From Hyphodiscus hymeniophilus (Eukaryota > Ascomycota > Leotiomycetes > Helotiales > Hyphodiscaceae): a stretch of DNA of 64,000 nucleotides. Shown here piece after piece: positions 11,857 through 25,100 of the stretch. Position 1 is the stretch's first letter, and each line of letters starts with the position of its first letter. Below the pieces are notes generated by a model. The model was not told the origin of the DNA, made no database searches, and saw only the letters and a list, made by a program, of their open reading frames with translations. The stretch is taken from positions 1,550,001 to 1,614,000 of the forward strand of contig VNKQ01000010.1 in NCBI GenBank assembly GCA_016508695.1, read 5' to 3'. The position numbers were made by a program, and so were the translations under genes.

Positions 11857-12144
11857 TATGTGATGGAAGGTAAATAATGATCGTTGCTGTATTTTATGTA
11901 TGAAGAGAGAACGGTGTCCAGCGGGGCCTTATAATGGAACCAAATGGTGTCAAATGCCATGGAGTTCTTGATCGTGGAATCAGTTGATAAACATTCTTTC
12001 GTTACTCGAATGAACTACCGCTATTGTCCAATTCCTCGCCACACCCTGGAATGGCCCACACATCCAATGCTTATATATATTCGTAATCCATGCCAGTATC
12101 CTCACCGTGCCAGCCCCATAGCTACTCCTCTCCCATGTATGCGC

Positions 12145-12533
12145 TTACGGGTCAAGGCCTACAATCCCTCGAGTCAGCAGCGAACACTTCCTAAAGGATC
12201 ATGACTTACACAACAAGCAGTTCAGGCACCCAGAGGATTTCTTCTCGGGCTTGCAACGACAAGTAACCTTATCACCGGCGGCGATACAGGTCTCCTTCTC
12301 CTCAAACTCGGCGCAGTAAGCGGCACAGTCAGCCAGATCCTGCTTCTCGCATGTGGTGTAGGAATCGAGCGCGGAGCCAAAGTAGGTGATAGGGGCTTGT
12401 TCTGAGTTATCTGTTGACGATTAGCAATGTTCGTGGAAAGAAAGAGGGGAAGCTTACCCGCACGGTCAAGGGCCGCTGCTGATGAGACGGCCAAGAGGGC
12501 GGAGATGGTCAGGATGGACTTGAGGAACTGCAT
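12145..12533 (-). CDS. Small cysteine-rich secreted protein (effector-like)
   Basis: Three exons on the minus strand, 12533-12458, 12410-12210 and 12158-12145, give 96 aa. Residues 1 to about 21 form a signal peptide (MQFLKSILTISALLAVSSAA). The mature part holds about nine cysteines in DC, YC, TC, TCRC, GC, NC and LLC contexts, so it is probably disulfide-bonded and extracellular. The first intron is 47 nt. The second (12159-12209, 51 nt) has a GTAAGT donor and a CTGAC branch point, and its removal gives a C-terminus LLCLDP. If it is retained, the frame ends at once as LLCKS. I recognise no family. Size, secretion and Cys content fit small secreted proteins of plant-associated fungi, but that role is inference. 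Confidence 0.7.
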
Positions 12534-13966
12534 TATGTTGACTTGACGGTGTGGTGGTTGGAATATGCGTTATTGAAGCCGACGATGTTTTGATTGTTGT
12601 GTGAATGGAGTGAGTAGGTAGGCACGAGGTGACGACCCGCCGCAAGCATACGAGGAGCTCAGCCTAGGTCGCCAGATACCTATCCGCCGCCGCTAAAAGA
12701 AGTCATGTACCGCAGTCCATCCCATGTCCGGCTAGCCTCACCAGCACCTCGGCCATTCCTAGCTAGTCCGGACAACTGTCTACACACAATGAAACAGAAC
12801 ACACTTGTACCATGCTCAAGCACTTCTTCGTCACACCGTTACCCAAAGACTCTCTCTGATGCAGTGTCACGAAGGAATGGATGATCCTCGAGGAGAGTGA
12901 GGCAGGCCAAAGTATTGAGGAGTCTCAACATGGCGTTTCTATTTCCTCAGAAGACAGCGATTTCCGATTATGAGTATAAGAATAATCATTCGAGAAGAAC
13001 CAAGAGATGCTGTTCTGACTACAAGTGCTGTCGAGACGCCCTTTAAGCTGAAGTTGAATGGGCTGGTGACTACGGAGAGTCTGGCGTTGTTGTACACAGG
13101 CAGTGTAACCTTCAAAATCTATTTCCTATATGCCAGTCCTTGTGGTTCTGATCGAAACCAATCGATTCAGCAAGATCCAATGACGCTGCCGCCTGCCGTG
13201 GCTGTTACTTATATGTATTTTCTTAGTATCAATGGTGAACAACCCATGGCTATGTCGAGTCCTATCAAGAATGATATTCTGGAAATTCTGAATGCACGTA
13301 TCTACTCAAACTTGACATTCTTCGAAAGGCAACTTTCCTACAATAGTGCGTGGTTGAGAGTGCTTGGAATACCATGACCTGGTATTGAATTGTGATCTCC
13401 ATCTGATGATCCTGATATCCGTCTGTGTAGTCTTCGAGAGTCACTCAGACTCACAAATGCGATAACTTCCACTTCTTGAGTAGTCATAGCGACTCTATTC
13501 CAGGCTTATAAAAGCACGCCTTCAGTGAGAGTCTTAAGTCCTGTGGCGAGTACTTATATGGAAGTCTCCCGCCTAAGTATATTAACGATTAAATTAGGCC
13601 ACCATTCACCGCTGTCATATCTACGTCCTACATATGCTGATAGCGTCACGTGGTGTTACAGACACGTGAGTACCCCCCACTCTACCTTACATGCCCATGC
13701 ATCAGGCACCAGCGCTCCAGTCAGTGGCACCAATCAAGCATTCTATGGATCTTATCATTTGCAGGCCTCCTACCTCCGTACCATTCAAGTAATGCATCAG
13801 ATAACTCTTTCAAAACTGCATGACGTTTGGCTTTACGTACCCAATACGTACCCCAAAGACCACTGAAATATATTATCTTCTATAAAGAAGCTAGCATTTT
13901 AACTGAAACTCTACTTTCATCTCAAACTTAAAGTAAATCAAACGTTTGGACAGTATCGATACGCCA
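12534..13966. other. Intergenic, one orphan open frame
   Basis: The left part is the promoter of the secreted protein gene. An ATG-initiated 135-codon frame lies at 12970-13377 (plus) but has no recognisable domain or signal peptide and is not called. The right end is the leader of the oxidoreductase gene. Confidence 0.4.
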
Positions 13967-15418
13967 ATGGCTGAGCCATTCTTTCCAAGCAAAGAGTCAA
14001 CGCTCCCCTTTTGGCGAACCGAGCCCCATGAGCTGGATACCCACCGCTCTACACCCGAACTCCCTAAAACTTGCGATATTTTGATCATTGGTGCGGGCTA
14101 TGCTGGCATCACTTCAGCCTATCACATTTTAAAAAGTTTGGAAGGAAAAGGTTCTAGTCCGAACATCGTGCTTGTTGAAGCGAGACAAGCCTGCTCTGGA
14201 GCCACAGGCCGTAATGGTAAGTCGCGTTTCGATTCGCATTTGAGCAAAGTACTGACAATACCAGGCGGGCATCTTCGTCCCGCCGTTTACAGTCTCTTAC
14301 CCGAGTATATCAGGAACTACGGCATATCGGCCGCAGCTGAAGTAGCAGCCTTCGAAGACACACACGTGCGCACTATTGCAGACCTAGTCGCCGAAGAGAA
14401 AATTGACTGTGATTTCACCCTGACCAAAAGCTTCGACGTCCATAGCAATGTCGAGAAAGCTAAAGCGGCCAAGCAAGCTTACGACGAACTGAAAGCAAAT
14501 GGAGTCGCGAAGTCTACCATTGATGGTTTGATCTGGACAGATGCTGATCGAGCCGAGGAAGTATGTGGGGTAAAAGGTGCTGTGGGATGTTTTGAGTTCG
14601 AGGCAGCTCATTTATGGCCTTACAAACTCATGATGCACTTACTGTCCAGTGCGGTGAGCAAGGGGCTGAACCTGCAAACCAACACGCCGGTTACCTCACT
14701 GTCTCCCAGTTCCGGTCAGTGGACCGCCACAACGGAAAGAGGTACGATCACGGCGCCCAGAGTCATCGTTGCAACAAACGGTTACACAGCTGGCATTCTG
14801 CCCGAATACAGAGGCAAGATCCATCCAGCGCGAGGAATTTGCAGTCGGATCGTCGTGCCTCCTGGATCAAAGCACCCGCCTTTGACATCCTCATACGGCC
14901 TACGACCAGAGGGTGTTGGACTCGATTATTTGATTCCCAGGAACGACGGCAGTATCATCGTCGGCGGAGCTAGAAGTAGATTTCGCACGCATAGAGAGCA
15001 ATGGCATAGCGTCACAGATGATTCGACACTCATAACCCCAGCGGAGAACTATTTTGATGGCTAGTAAGTGCTTTCCCCCCACGTCATAATCTCCTTCCAA
15101 ACAACATATCAACGCGCGTACAGCATGCAGAGAAACTTCCTCGGCTGGGAAGACAGCGGTGCGACGGTTGATAGGGTCTGGACGGGAATCATGGGTTACA
15201 ATTCCGACTCTCTCCCCAGCGTCGGCGAGGTTCCAGGTCGGGAAGGCTGCTTCGTCATAGCTGGGTTCGAAGGGCATGGCATGCCCGTTGTTTACCTGAC
15301 GGCGAAAGGTGTTGCGCAGATGGTGGGTGATGGGGTTGCGTATGAGGACGCTGGGATTCCTTTGGTGTACAAAACTACGAAGGAGAGGTTGGAGAGTGAT
15401 AGAGATGATTATGCGTAG
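13967..15418 (+). CDS. DAO-family FAD-dependent oxidoreductase
   Basis: Three exons, 13967-14216, 14265-15063 and 15124-15418, give 447 aa. The N-terminal Rossmann motif is CDILIIGAGYAGITSAYHIL (GxGxxG). The join over the 48-nt in-frame intron yields SGATGRNGGHLRP, the hallmark of a large fungal subgroup of DadA/DAO-like amine or amino-acid oxidases. The C-terminal FAD-binding segment (GEVPGREGCFVIAGFEGHGMP) lies in exon 3. The open frame begins at a TTG at 13946. The first ATG is 13967 and is taken as the start. The likely reaction is oxidation of an amine, imino acid or amino acid with release of H2O2. The substrate cannot be inferred, and there is no signal peptide. Confidence 0.85.
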
Positions 15419-17164
15419 GGTTTGAAAGGGTGAGGTCCTGCCGCAATACAATGTTCGGAGTCTGTTTGGCGTATTGAGTGTGGATGTTGGGTTAGAGGGT
15501 GTTTCTGGATATATGCGATAGCCACGCATATACCATCGCAGCTGGCATTGCATAGAGAGGGGATTGGAAATGAAAATTGCTTCATGGATACAATTTAGCG
15601 ACCCGCGCTTCTCAGTCACAGAGCGACTCGCGATTGATTCGAACCTGGAAGTTATGGTTATATTGGGCGTTGCTCAAATACCTGCGCTTGTGAATTGCGT
15701 CTGGACGATCGGAACTATCTCCGTAAGACCTTGGAAACCTCGAGCTCGTGATGTCACCTTGCATTACAGTAGACTTGACTTACTTTATTGCTACTGCTGG
15801 CTCGGAAGCCATCTTGTAGAGTGAAGCATGAGTCTCAAAACATAGTGATTATATCAGAACACAGACATAAAGCGCATGCTCAATAAGTGGACTGAATGCT
15901 CAATATCTTCCTTTCAGCCACATTCGGAATCCTGCTTCAGCCCCTGTTTCGCCTCCATGCCCCTTGACATCTTCCGTAAGGATCGCCATGAGTGACGCCC
16001 GTGGCTGTGCTGATCGTGGGGTAATAAAACTCAAATATCAGCTCATCCTCTCGTACCTAGATCTTGGGATCTGCTGCAAACTTTCGTGAAATGAAGCTCT
16101 TACGGCGGTGTGGTCATCTGCATGAAGTGGCCGTAGAAGATGGCTGTTATGGGTGCGCTGGCCCCATTGGTCTGTTTCGATTTGCCCTTGGTGACTGGGC
16201 CTCTGGAAATGGGGTGATAAATCCTCAAAAGCGTACGATTTTCGAATAAAGCTCAGAGTAGCAAAAGAGATCTTCAAGCTTTATATAAGAACTTCGAGGC
16301 TTAAACCTTTGAGCATATATATATTGACAAACTCCATCGCCTACCCGTGCTACTACGACGTAGAATGCGCATTATCTAGGACTCATGACTTCAAGACATC
16401 CCTTGCTGATGAACATGGGCGCCAACGAGAAAGAAATGCTCATCATCTGGGTCTAGATCTCGGCGCGTATCTGAGTGATTTTGGGTGGGAAGTGGAGGGC
16501 ATACTGGACACAAGGACGGGGCAATGTCCACTGACTATGGTGAGTGACAATCCGTTGAAGGAACAAATGCCTCCATTCGCACCTAGGAACTACCTATCAG
16601 CGGCCTTGTTCTTTGACAAGTGTCCAAGAAATCCAAATGCTGGGATCGGAGATCGAGAGAGTTTTGATGGGTGCTTGGATGGTATTGTATTGTATACGGC
16701 TTGGATTGTCCACACCCGAGCTCGGCCATTTTTAGTGCGAACCACCACCACCAGGAACGATACATCAGATCTGCCAAGCAATGCTTGCTTTGTCCTCGAC
16801 ATCGCAACACAAACGCACAACACCAGACTCAAAGCACCAACCGTGGGGAAATACAACTGCCAACCCCCTTCCCAGATCAACTACTTGCATGACAATGCTA
16901 ATTGAGCCGTGTGCGCTATCCTCACTGTCTTCCACAACTTGCAATTCTCTATGCGCCACGACTGCCCAGCCATGATTCAGATCTTTCCAAGCCTATCGAA
17001 ACCTCCCCGCATATGATTCAGTAGTCGCACAGAACTGGACAGGCCGATTGCCTTCTGGTGGCGAACAAGAGCGCTCAACGGGCTTCAACTAACACATTAA
17101 AGTCATCGCAACGTCAACCGCTGCCATCGTTTGGGCAGGCAAGGTCGCCGACAGTCCTGCCTCG
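15419..17164. other. Intergenic, nothing convincing
   Basis: A 198-codon open frame at 16309-16905 begins with TTG and shows no domain, signal or sensible composition, so it is not called. The right end is the promoter and leader of the SCAP-like gene. Confidence 0.4.
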
Positions 17165-20100
17165 ATGATTTGGTATCTTCTGTATCCGTTTCGGGGGTGA
17201 GACTCCTGGCAACAATAAACCTACCTTGAAGCTGACTTGACCATTCAGAACTACAGAACCACCAGTCCTTGATGCGAAGCATCCAATTCGAACCACGTTC
17301 ACGCAGTACGGATATCGAGCAGCTCGCCACCCCGTCATTGTCCTCCTCATATCTGTAGCAACGGCCGCGACTTTGATCTATCCGTTTCCGTTCCTGTATA
17401 CGAATAGCTTCATGAATGGCGCTTCGAATTTGCCACATCATGTATGGACATCAGCACAACCCTTCGAGGGGGATTACTCCATAACTCCTGACGTTGTTAT
17501 GCGGTCTATATGGGTTCACGGTATGCAGCGCGCTCACCTTGGACGTCCTCTTCTGATTTATTGGCAGGCAGTTACATGAAAGCATTACAACCCCATGTTC
17601 TGGAGGCCGCATTGGAAATACAGGATGAGCTACTGGGATCTACACAGAATTTTGACCCACGGAGAGGCTCGAAAGATTTGCCGCAGGAGGACTCATATGA
17701 ACAACTGACACCGGAAATACGAGATCAGCTACATGCCGTCAATGGCTTACGGAACTCATCGTGGTTTTTTCATTCGCCGTTGCAGTACTGGTCCTGTTCC
17801 AGGCAGAATATTGCCGAGGATCAAGATATACTGTCCACCGTCAATGAGGGTTCACGTCTTTCAACATCCGTCAATGTTACGCTTCGTCATTCCATTGTTT
17901 TCAGCGGCAAACGATTTGAGGACCATCGACTTATCGCAGCGGACGCATTGGTCGTGACCCTGATCCACATGCTCGACTCTCCAGTTGGCCGACATTGGGA
18001 AAGAAAGGCTCAAGAGATTGCTCTTCAAAAATCTGCGAAATGGCGCCTCTACCCGCCAGACGGCCAGTCCGTTGAAAGTACACTGTACGAATTTCGATTT
18101 CAACCGCTTAACTTCCAGGATGATCTTTTCCTCGCCACAGCATATTCGCTCACTGCTCTCTACTTCGCTTTCAGCTTGTCTAAACTGCGAGCTTTGAAGT
18201 CAAGAATTGGACTCATCTTGGCTGTTGTGAGCCAGATCGCGGTCTCCATTATGTCCAGCTTTACAATTTGTGCCATTCTAAAGATCGATCTATCAAAGAT
18301 ACCCCGAGAAACCTACCCACTAGTTATCCTGACTGTAGGGTTGGAGAATATTTTTCGACTCATCAATGCTGTCATTATGACCCCCTCCCAAGCTCCGACG
18401 GCTTCACGGATGAGTGATGCGCTGGGAAAGACTGGCCATGTTGCTCTAGCTGGCGTAACACAAAATCTACTGATATTGTGGATGCTCACCAAGATGGTAT
18501 CCCCGGGCGTCGCAGCCTTCTGCAAATTCGCAGCCATTGCCCTAACGTTCGATTTCTTCTATCTGTTGACATTCTTCCTCGCTGTTCTAAGCGTTGATGT
18601 CCGACGGACAGAATTACGTGACTCTCTGAATCGGTCGCCCCGACGTGCTTCAAAAGCTCCATCGCCTGAGCATCAATCAAAGCAAACATGGGCGGACGCT
18701 ATCCTCCACGGGGACGCACCAGTATCAACTCGTGTGGCCGGCACGGTTGTCATGGTGAGCTTCATCATTGCAGCTCAATGGCATTTCTTCGACAATGAAA
18801 GCATCCTCCAAACAATATCGAGATTTCTGCGCCATTTGCGATCAGAACCACAGAGGCCGCGGCAAAGCCCTGTCTCCCTGCTTTCTGTTGATGTCAATCA
18901 AGCAAGAACCCCGACGGCTTGGTTGCAGATGCAAGACCACGAGACGGCCCATGAAGTTATCCAGGTCATCAAGCCTCATGCGCACAGCTACATAGCACGT
19001 GTTTACGATCCTCTGGTATTCGTTCTAGATGGGTCGGACCGGACCTCGAACCGTCTGGGAGTACGACGATTCCTACCTGCATTCTATGATTTCGCAAGAC
19101 ATCAAACAACCCCGTTCATCATAACAGTATTTATTCTTGTTGCAGCTGTCTCTTTGTTGATGAACTATCTGCTGTGGGACGAGGTGCAAGAGGATGAAGA
19201 GGAAGAACGACCTAAGGACCGGCCCCTGATCTCTGTGAAGAGCCTCAACGGGCATGCTCTAGACATTGTACTTTTGAGCGCATCGAGCGAAGGGATTGTT
19301 GCTTCTGTGGGCCTCGATCGATGGATTCGCGTGTGGAACGTTCGCCCCGGAGGAGGAAGCTATTTGGTGGGAGATCCAGATTCGGAAATCGACCCCTTTC
19401 CAGTCCTTGCCATGGCCATTGACAGTGACTCTAACTGGTTGGCAATACTATCAGCAAAGGATATGGTGGTTTTGTGGAACATCCCTGAAAGGCGGTGGGG
19501 TCTGACAGCCACAGTCGCTGTAAAAGGGAGAACCCCTGCCGCATTCTTCTTCGGGGACTCGTCGACCGAGCTCATCAATCCTGTTATCATAGTACGCCAC
19601 AATGGACTCATGACAGAGCTGCATATGGAGAGCAGTGACCATACCGAGTTGCGGATCTGTCGTTCTCCATTAGTCTGTGCGCGAGCTCACTTCGAAAAAG
19701 CCATTCCACCTAGCACAGGGGCTCCACCTCGGATCATTACATCGTCCAAAAGCGGTTGTGTCCACATAGCCTCAAAGACAGATGCGGGTTGGACGTCAGT
19801 GGAGGTCCCTTGCGACTCGAATCGTGATTCGGCGGTCCTCGGTGTTCTCCCACTGGCAGTCCTCAACTCTTTCTTGGCGATTCGAAACCACTCCGTGGAA
19901 TTGATCGACACGGACACGCACAGAGTCACTAACACTTTTGATACCAAACCGATGAAGCCTAATACACTTCGATGCTTCCACTCGTCTCGACGAAGACCTC
20001 AATGTGGCTCTGTTGGTCTTGGAAATTTTGCACTTGCATACACCAGCGCCGAGGGCGACGAATGCATACTTCAGTTCTACCAGCCAAAGCGTGAGGGCGA

Positions 20101-20650
20101 TACAATATGCTTTCGGGATCCGTACACGCCTGGCTCAAAGACATGCTGCATCTGGACCGAGACAGTGGAACAAGTCCATACTGTCCAGAATCCTGGGGAT
20201 TGGGAAGCCCTGGCTATCGGTCATCTCGTTGGTATACGGAAATGCGAATCAGCTATTCATTCCATTGAAACCAGCCATCACACATCTAACGGGTCTGTGC
20301 TTCGCCGGCGCGGGCCATTCGATCGTCGACATCCGAATTCTTCGGTCAAGCAAGAGAGCGATGATGATTGGGAGGTATGGTCTTTGTCAGCCCGTGGAGA
20401 ACAGACCACAACTCCTCTCTCCCAACACAGGGGCATTGGAAATGATCATCTCCTCGTTGGCGGTCTAGGTCCTATAGAAAAGGTTGGAAAGAGAAGTCTG
20501 GCTGTTGGTCTTGGTAACGTGGTGAAGGTCATCGCCGTTGGCAATGAGCGATTTGACAGCGTCGATAGCGGGAGTGATGAAGGCGCATTCGTGGGCATGA
20601 AATCGAGTAGGAGGAAGAGATCGAATATGTCTCGTAGACGAAATATATAA
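17165..20650 (+). CDS. SCAP-like sterol-sensing protein (SREBP pathway)
   Basis: Three exons, 17165-17196, 17249-17520 and 17568-20650, give 1128 aa. It begins MIWYLLYPFRG, a typical fungal SCAP start, and the joins restore GTTEPPV and WVHGSYMKAL. A luminal loop follows the first membrane helix (about 40-60). Hydrophobic segments at about 285-450 form the sterol-sensing domain, including PLVILTVGLENIFRLINAV. Further membrane helices lie near 490 and 630. The C-terminal half (about 660-1110) is WD40-like (NGHALDIVLL, DRWIRVWNV), the part that binds SREBP. The protein ends in a basic Arg/Ser tail. Its expected role is escorting the SREBP transcription factor from ER to Golgi when sterol or oxygen is low. 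It is probably a flanking housekeeping gene rather than part of the NRPS cluster. Confidence 0.88.
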
Positions 20651-22130
20651 ACGGCATTCTGGGCGCTTGGGATGGATTAAACGAGCTCATACGTGCCTGC
20701 TCGATGGATGAGGGGACGCTTGTTATGGTACTGGCTTGGAAATACCCGTGGGATTTGAGGCCGCTCTTCAACTTGAAGGCTGGATGGCGTTTGGGATAGC
20801 CTTTTGAGCTGGGCAATATAGGAGCCGGATTCATCATTAGAAAGCAATTGGCTCGTGGCACAGCGGCACGTTACGTTAGAAGGATCTCGTTACGCCTTGA
20901 ATGGGAATGCTCGGAATGTAGTCTGTATTCTGTATGCTAAATCTAAGAGACGTGCATTTGAATGTGAGATGTCAATTTCGTCTCAAATGAGAAGCAACAA
21001 CCGTGAGCGACTTGCGGCGGTGTGTGTTCGTATCGACGCTCCTGAGCCTAGTAACTGAGACCACGGTTCTCTATCACGGCTCTGTATTTCTCACGTTGAT
21101 AAAGCCTCTAGTATGGTCCGACCGGGCCCATATCGAGCTTCATACCAACCTGAGTGAGATAATCTTGATTTGCCTCCTTTGAACCGTATACCTAATCTGG
21201 CCGGTTCTATAAATCCTCTTGAAGAGCTGGAACCCGTGCTCTACTCGATCGAATTGCGCCGTTTCATTTCGGTCGCTTGCACCAGGGAGAAAGATCCAGA
21301 TGGCTGCTCTCGCATTGTCTGGCTATCGAGTTACGGCGCGGCATCAACATTCCTTTGTATATTGATCAAAAGATGTTATATTATTTGAAGCCTTGCAGTC
21401 TACCTACTAGCTCTATTCGTTGTTGCGTTATTGGGTCAGTTGCGGGTTATATTCAAGAGACGGTTTTCCTAGAGTCAGTGATTCACGTCTCGCGTGGCAA
21501 ACCCCTCCTTTCCCTAAGGTACCCTGATATGCTCTGCCTGCTACTCTGCCCACGTTGAGCATGGCTTCCACATAGCGTATGAGGTGGGTTCAGACGCTAG
21601 AATAGTACGTGCAAGCATTGCTGAGGAGTTCAGGGAGGTAATTCATTTCGCCATTTATCCACTAGACATAGTTTCTGATTTGGTGGGAAGGAGTCCCAAT
21701 ATTATTCAAGACTGAACTACTCAGCCGGTACAGTGACTTCGTAAGATACACGGCCTGGCGCACAGTGTGTTTTCTGTCCATCTCATATTATACTGAGCTT
21801 TGAACTTGCATTCCGCGTCGTTCAGGGCTTTCGAAAAAGTAGTACACGACTTTTCCATACCAGTTGCTGAGGCACACACATGGTTCGAACTGTAATCCGC
21901 TGACGGTACTGGCAATACAATTTATTGATATGACGCTGTCTATATAAAATGGGAAACTTCAAAAGATAGGACGATTGAACTTCGGATAATTGTTCCATTT
22001 TGGTGCCCCGCTCCAGCGCCAAAATGTCTACGGTAGCGCACCCTGGTCCTCATTTCCATTACGCAGCCTATTCCAAACACCATATATAACCCCTACATTT
22101 GACACCTCCAAAACCATGACCAAAGTAGGT
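20651..22130. other. Intergenic, 3' side of the NRPS gene
   Basis: The 3' ends of the SCAP-like gene and of the NRPS face each other across 1.5 kb. No open frame with a recognisable domain, no RNA gene and no repeat was seen. Confidence 0.45.
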
Positions 22131-25100
22131 TCAGAACTCGGTGAGAACCTTGCCCAGACTTGTCAAAAATTCCCTCACCACATCCTCACCAATGAGTCTT
22201 CTATTCCCCTCAAATTCCAAATCCAACAACCCTTCTCGCGGCGTGGCATAGATCTCCGGACGATTCCGCGGAAGGACTGGGCGATCATAAACTGTAATCG
22301 CACTTTTTCCTCCCAGAAACATGAACTCGCCATCTTCTCCTTGCTGAAACGCAGTGCGCCATCCAAAGTCCTCCGCATCAGATGGCCACTCGGTACAATT
22401 CCTAATAATTTCCACCATGCCAGCAGCTTCGTGGGCCGAGTCCTCTATGAACTGGCTTTGGAGCCTTAAGGCAACATCAGCGACGGTGTCTTCCGCATCG
22501 ATGGTTGCGCGGATGGGGACTTCGGTCATGCAGGGCCCAACGACGTTCTGGAGACTGCTGGGCAACATGGAGCGGCCTGTTACCAAGCGGCCGAAGACGA
22601 CCTCTTCTTTCTGGAATTGACGGAATAGTACCATTGCGCAGGCGGCGTGAAAGATAGTTGCAGCTGAAATTCCCTCGAGGTGCTTTGTATTTGGCATTGG
22701 GATTGTTTCCTTCATCGTCAGCCGATCATCTGTACTGTAGACACGATCTGACGAGTCAATCAAGCCCCAAACTGGAAAAGATGATCCTTTCAGTCTCGAA
22801 GTCCAGTAGTCCAGACTCTCTTGCTTCCTATGTGCATTCAGTGCGATAAATTGACTGAAGCTCGGTGGTTGGGGCAGAGCTTCTTGGCAGTAGAGGCTCG
22901 ATAAGGTCTCGAGGACTAATCCCCAACTAAATCCATCAAATTGAGCGTGTGAGATCCGAAACACGAGCTTATGCAGCCCATCATTGGAACGATCTTTGAT
23001 GGCGATAAATCGAACAAATGATTGGCCTAGCTGACGAGGCCTTTGCAGGTCTTGTTCACAGATCGCGTCCGTGAATGATGAGACGCCTTCCTCTGCTTCG
23101 AAGGTGTTGTAGACTGCCTGGAAGTCGTCAAGCAACACTTGCCAGAACTTGGAGTTGGCTTCTATGAAGACTGTGTGAAGGATGTCGAAGTGTTCCACAA
23201 GTTTCTGGCAGGCTTGTTCCAATCTTGCAAAATCAACGTCTGAAGGAAGGTCAAGAATCCAATGAGGAAATCTTGAGGGGGGATTTTGCAACGCATCCAC
23301 AATGGCACGCTCCTGGAAGTCTGTTATGGGAGTCACATCGGTGACCCTCTCAGCGTCGGTACCAAGGAAAGGCTCCATGAAGGTTTGAACGAAGGCCTTA
23401 GGGTCCTTGGCATTGAGCAACGAGAATGACAAATGAGGCTGTAGATGCTCTTGTGTGACAACATCTTTGACTACCATTGCCATTTGAGATAGGCGGGGTG
23501 ATTTGAATATATCCGCAACTGTAAGTGAAAGCTGGCTTTGGCGCGCTGCTGAAACTAGACGCATAGCTGCAATGGATTCTCCGCCGATTCTCAAAAAGCT
23601 ACTCTCGGCGCTGATGCTTCCAGATTCAACCCCTAGAACCGAAGACCATAGAAGTTGCAGTCTCTTTTCCATTACCGTAGACGGTGAGCGGTATGTCTTT
23701 CCTTGTGATTGCAATTCTGCAAGCTTCTCCATTGTCTGGGCACTACCAAACTCTCGGAGAGCCCGTCTGTCTGTTTTGTTGGTCGCGGTCATCGGGATCT
23801 TTTCGACGTGAAAGTAGGCGCCTGGAACCATATATTGCGGAACACGCTCCGATAAACGTTCCTCCAGGCCATCCATGACTCGTGTTAGCCTTGATTGGGT
23901 GCCTTCATCTGGATCTTTTTTCGCAGATTTGGACAGGCTAACAAAGACGACCAGAATTGGACTGGCACTATTAAGGGGTTTGATGATCTCTGCTACAATG
24001 TCGTCACATAGACTTGGATCACCTAGAGAAGAACGGACATGATGTTCTACCTCGCCCAGCTCAATTCTTTGGCCTCGAAGCTTAATCATTCCATCTTTGC
24101 GACCCACGAAACACAAAGATCCATCCGAATTATAGCGTAAAAGGTCGCCTGTCTTATACAGTCTGCCATGCCGACCTGCATTTCCTGGCACGTCCATTGC
24201 AAGCCATGATGGATCCTGAATGTAAGCTGCTTTGGTTTTTTCTGGGTCACCAAAATATCCTTTGCTCACAGTTGGCCCCTCTATCATTAGCTCTCCAATT
24301 GTTCCTATGGCAGCTAGACGATCAGGGCGTCCGGGCTCAACAAGCCAAGTATTCGCACCGAAAGAGTGTCCAACATGGCCGTTCTGGGTGTGTGCTCTCA
24401 TATCTACGAACGAAAGAGCTTGTGCTGCCTCAGCCGGGCCATAAATTCCGATAATCGTGTCAGCTTGTATCCAGCGTGAAACTTCGGAGCTCTGAATGGG
24501 CTCGCCGCCCATTGCCAACGTCCTGATTCCGGGCATGGAAGAAGGCTCCAATGATCGAGCTACCGAGGGAGTAAAGTAGACATAATCGCAATTCATACGA
24601 TTGAGTGCGCCAGAAATATCATTCCTGCGCTCTTCTTCCGATGGAATGCAAAGACAGCCTCCGCATATCAGAGTTTGGAGTGTGTTGGACCACGATACAT
24701 CAAAATTGTATGAGACAAAGTCGAGTACTCGACTCCCCGGTTTGATGTTTAGTGATTTGGTTTGGTGTAGTGCTGCAGAAGCAAAATTTCCATGGGTTGT
24801 TACTACTCCTTTTGGTATCCCTGTTGAACCGGAGGTGAAAACCACATAAAGCACGTCAGATGCTTGGGTCTTAGGAAAAGAAAGTAGGGCCAAGGCTTTC
24901 GGCAATTTTGGTAGATGAAAGCGATCGACGACGACGACAATGGCGTCAGAAAGCCGACTTGCCAATGCTTCATTGGTGAGGGATGAAAGGACAATCCTAG
25001 GGTTTATTTGCTTGACTATAGATCGCAAACGAGCTTCGGGCTGAGTCGAGTCCATGGCTACACATGCCGCACCAGCTTTCATGACTCCTAGAGCTGCGAC

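Noticed and set aside
12970..13377. 135-codon ATG frame on the plus strand
   Set aside because: Composition is not protein-like throughout, with no recognised domain; probably chance.
15600..15720. Possible tRNA, because of a GATTCGAACC-like T-arm motif on the minus strand
   Set aside because: No A-box or acceptor pairing could be found around it.
16309..16905. 198-codon open frame on the plus strand
   Set aside because: It starts at TTG, shows no domain or signal, and has no flanking splice evidence.
17165..20650. SCAP-like gene as part of the NRPS cluster
   Set aside because: It is a conserved sterol-pathway gene, 1.5 kb from the NRPS 3' end, with no biosynthetic link.
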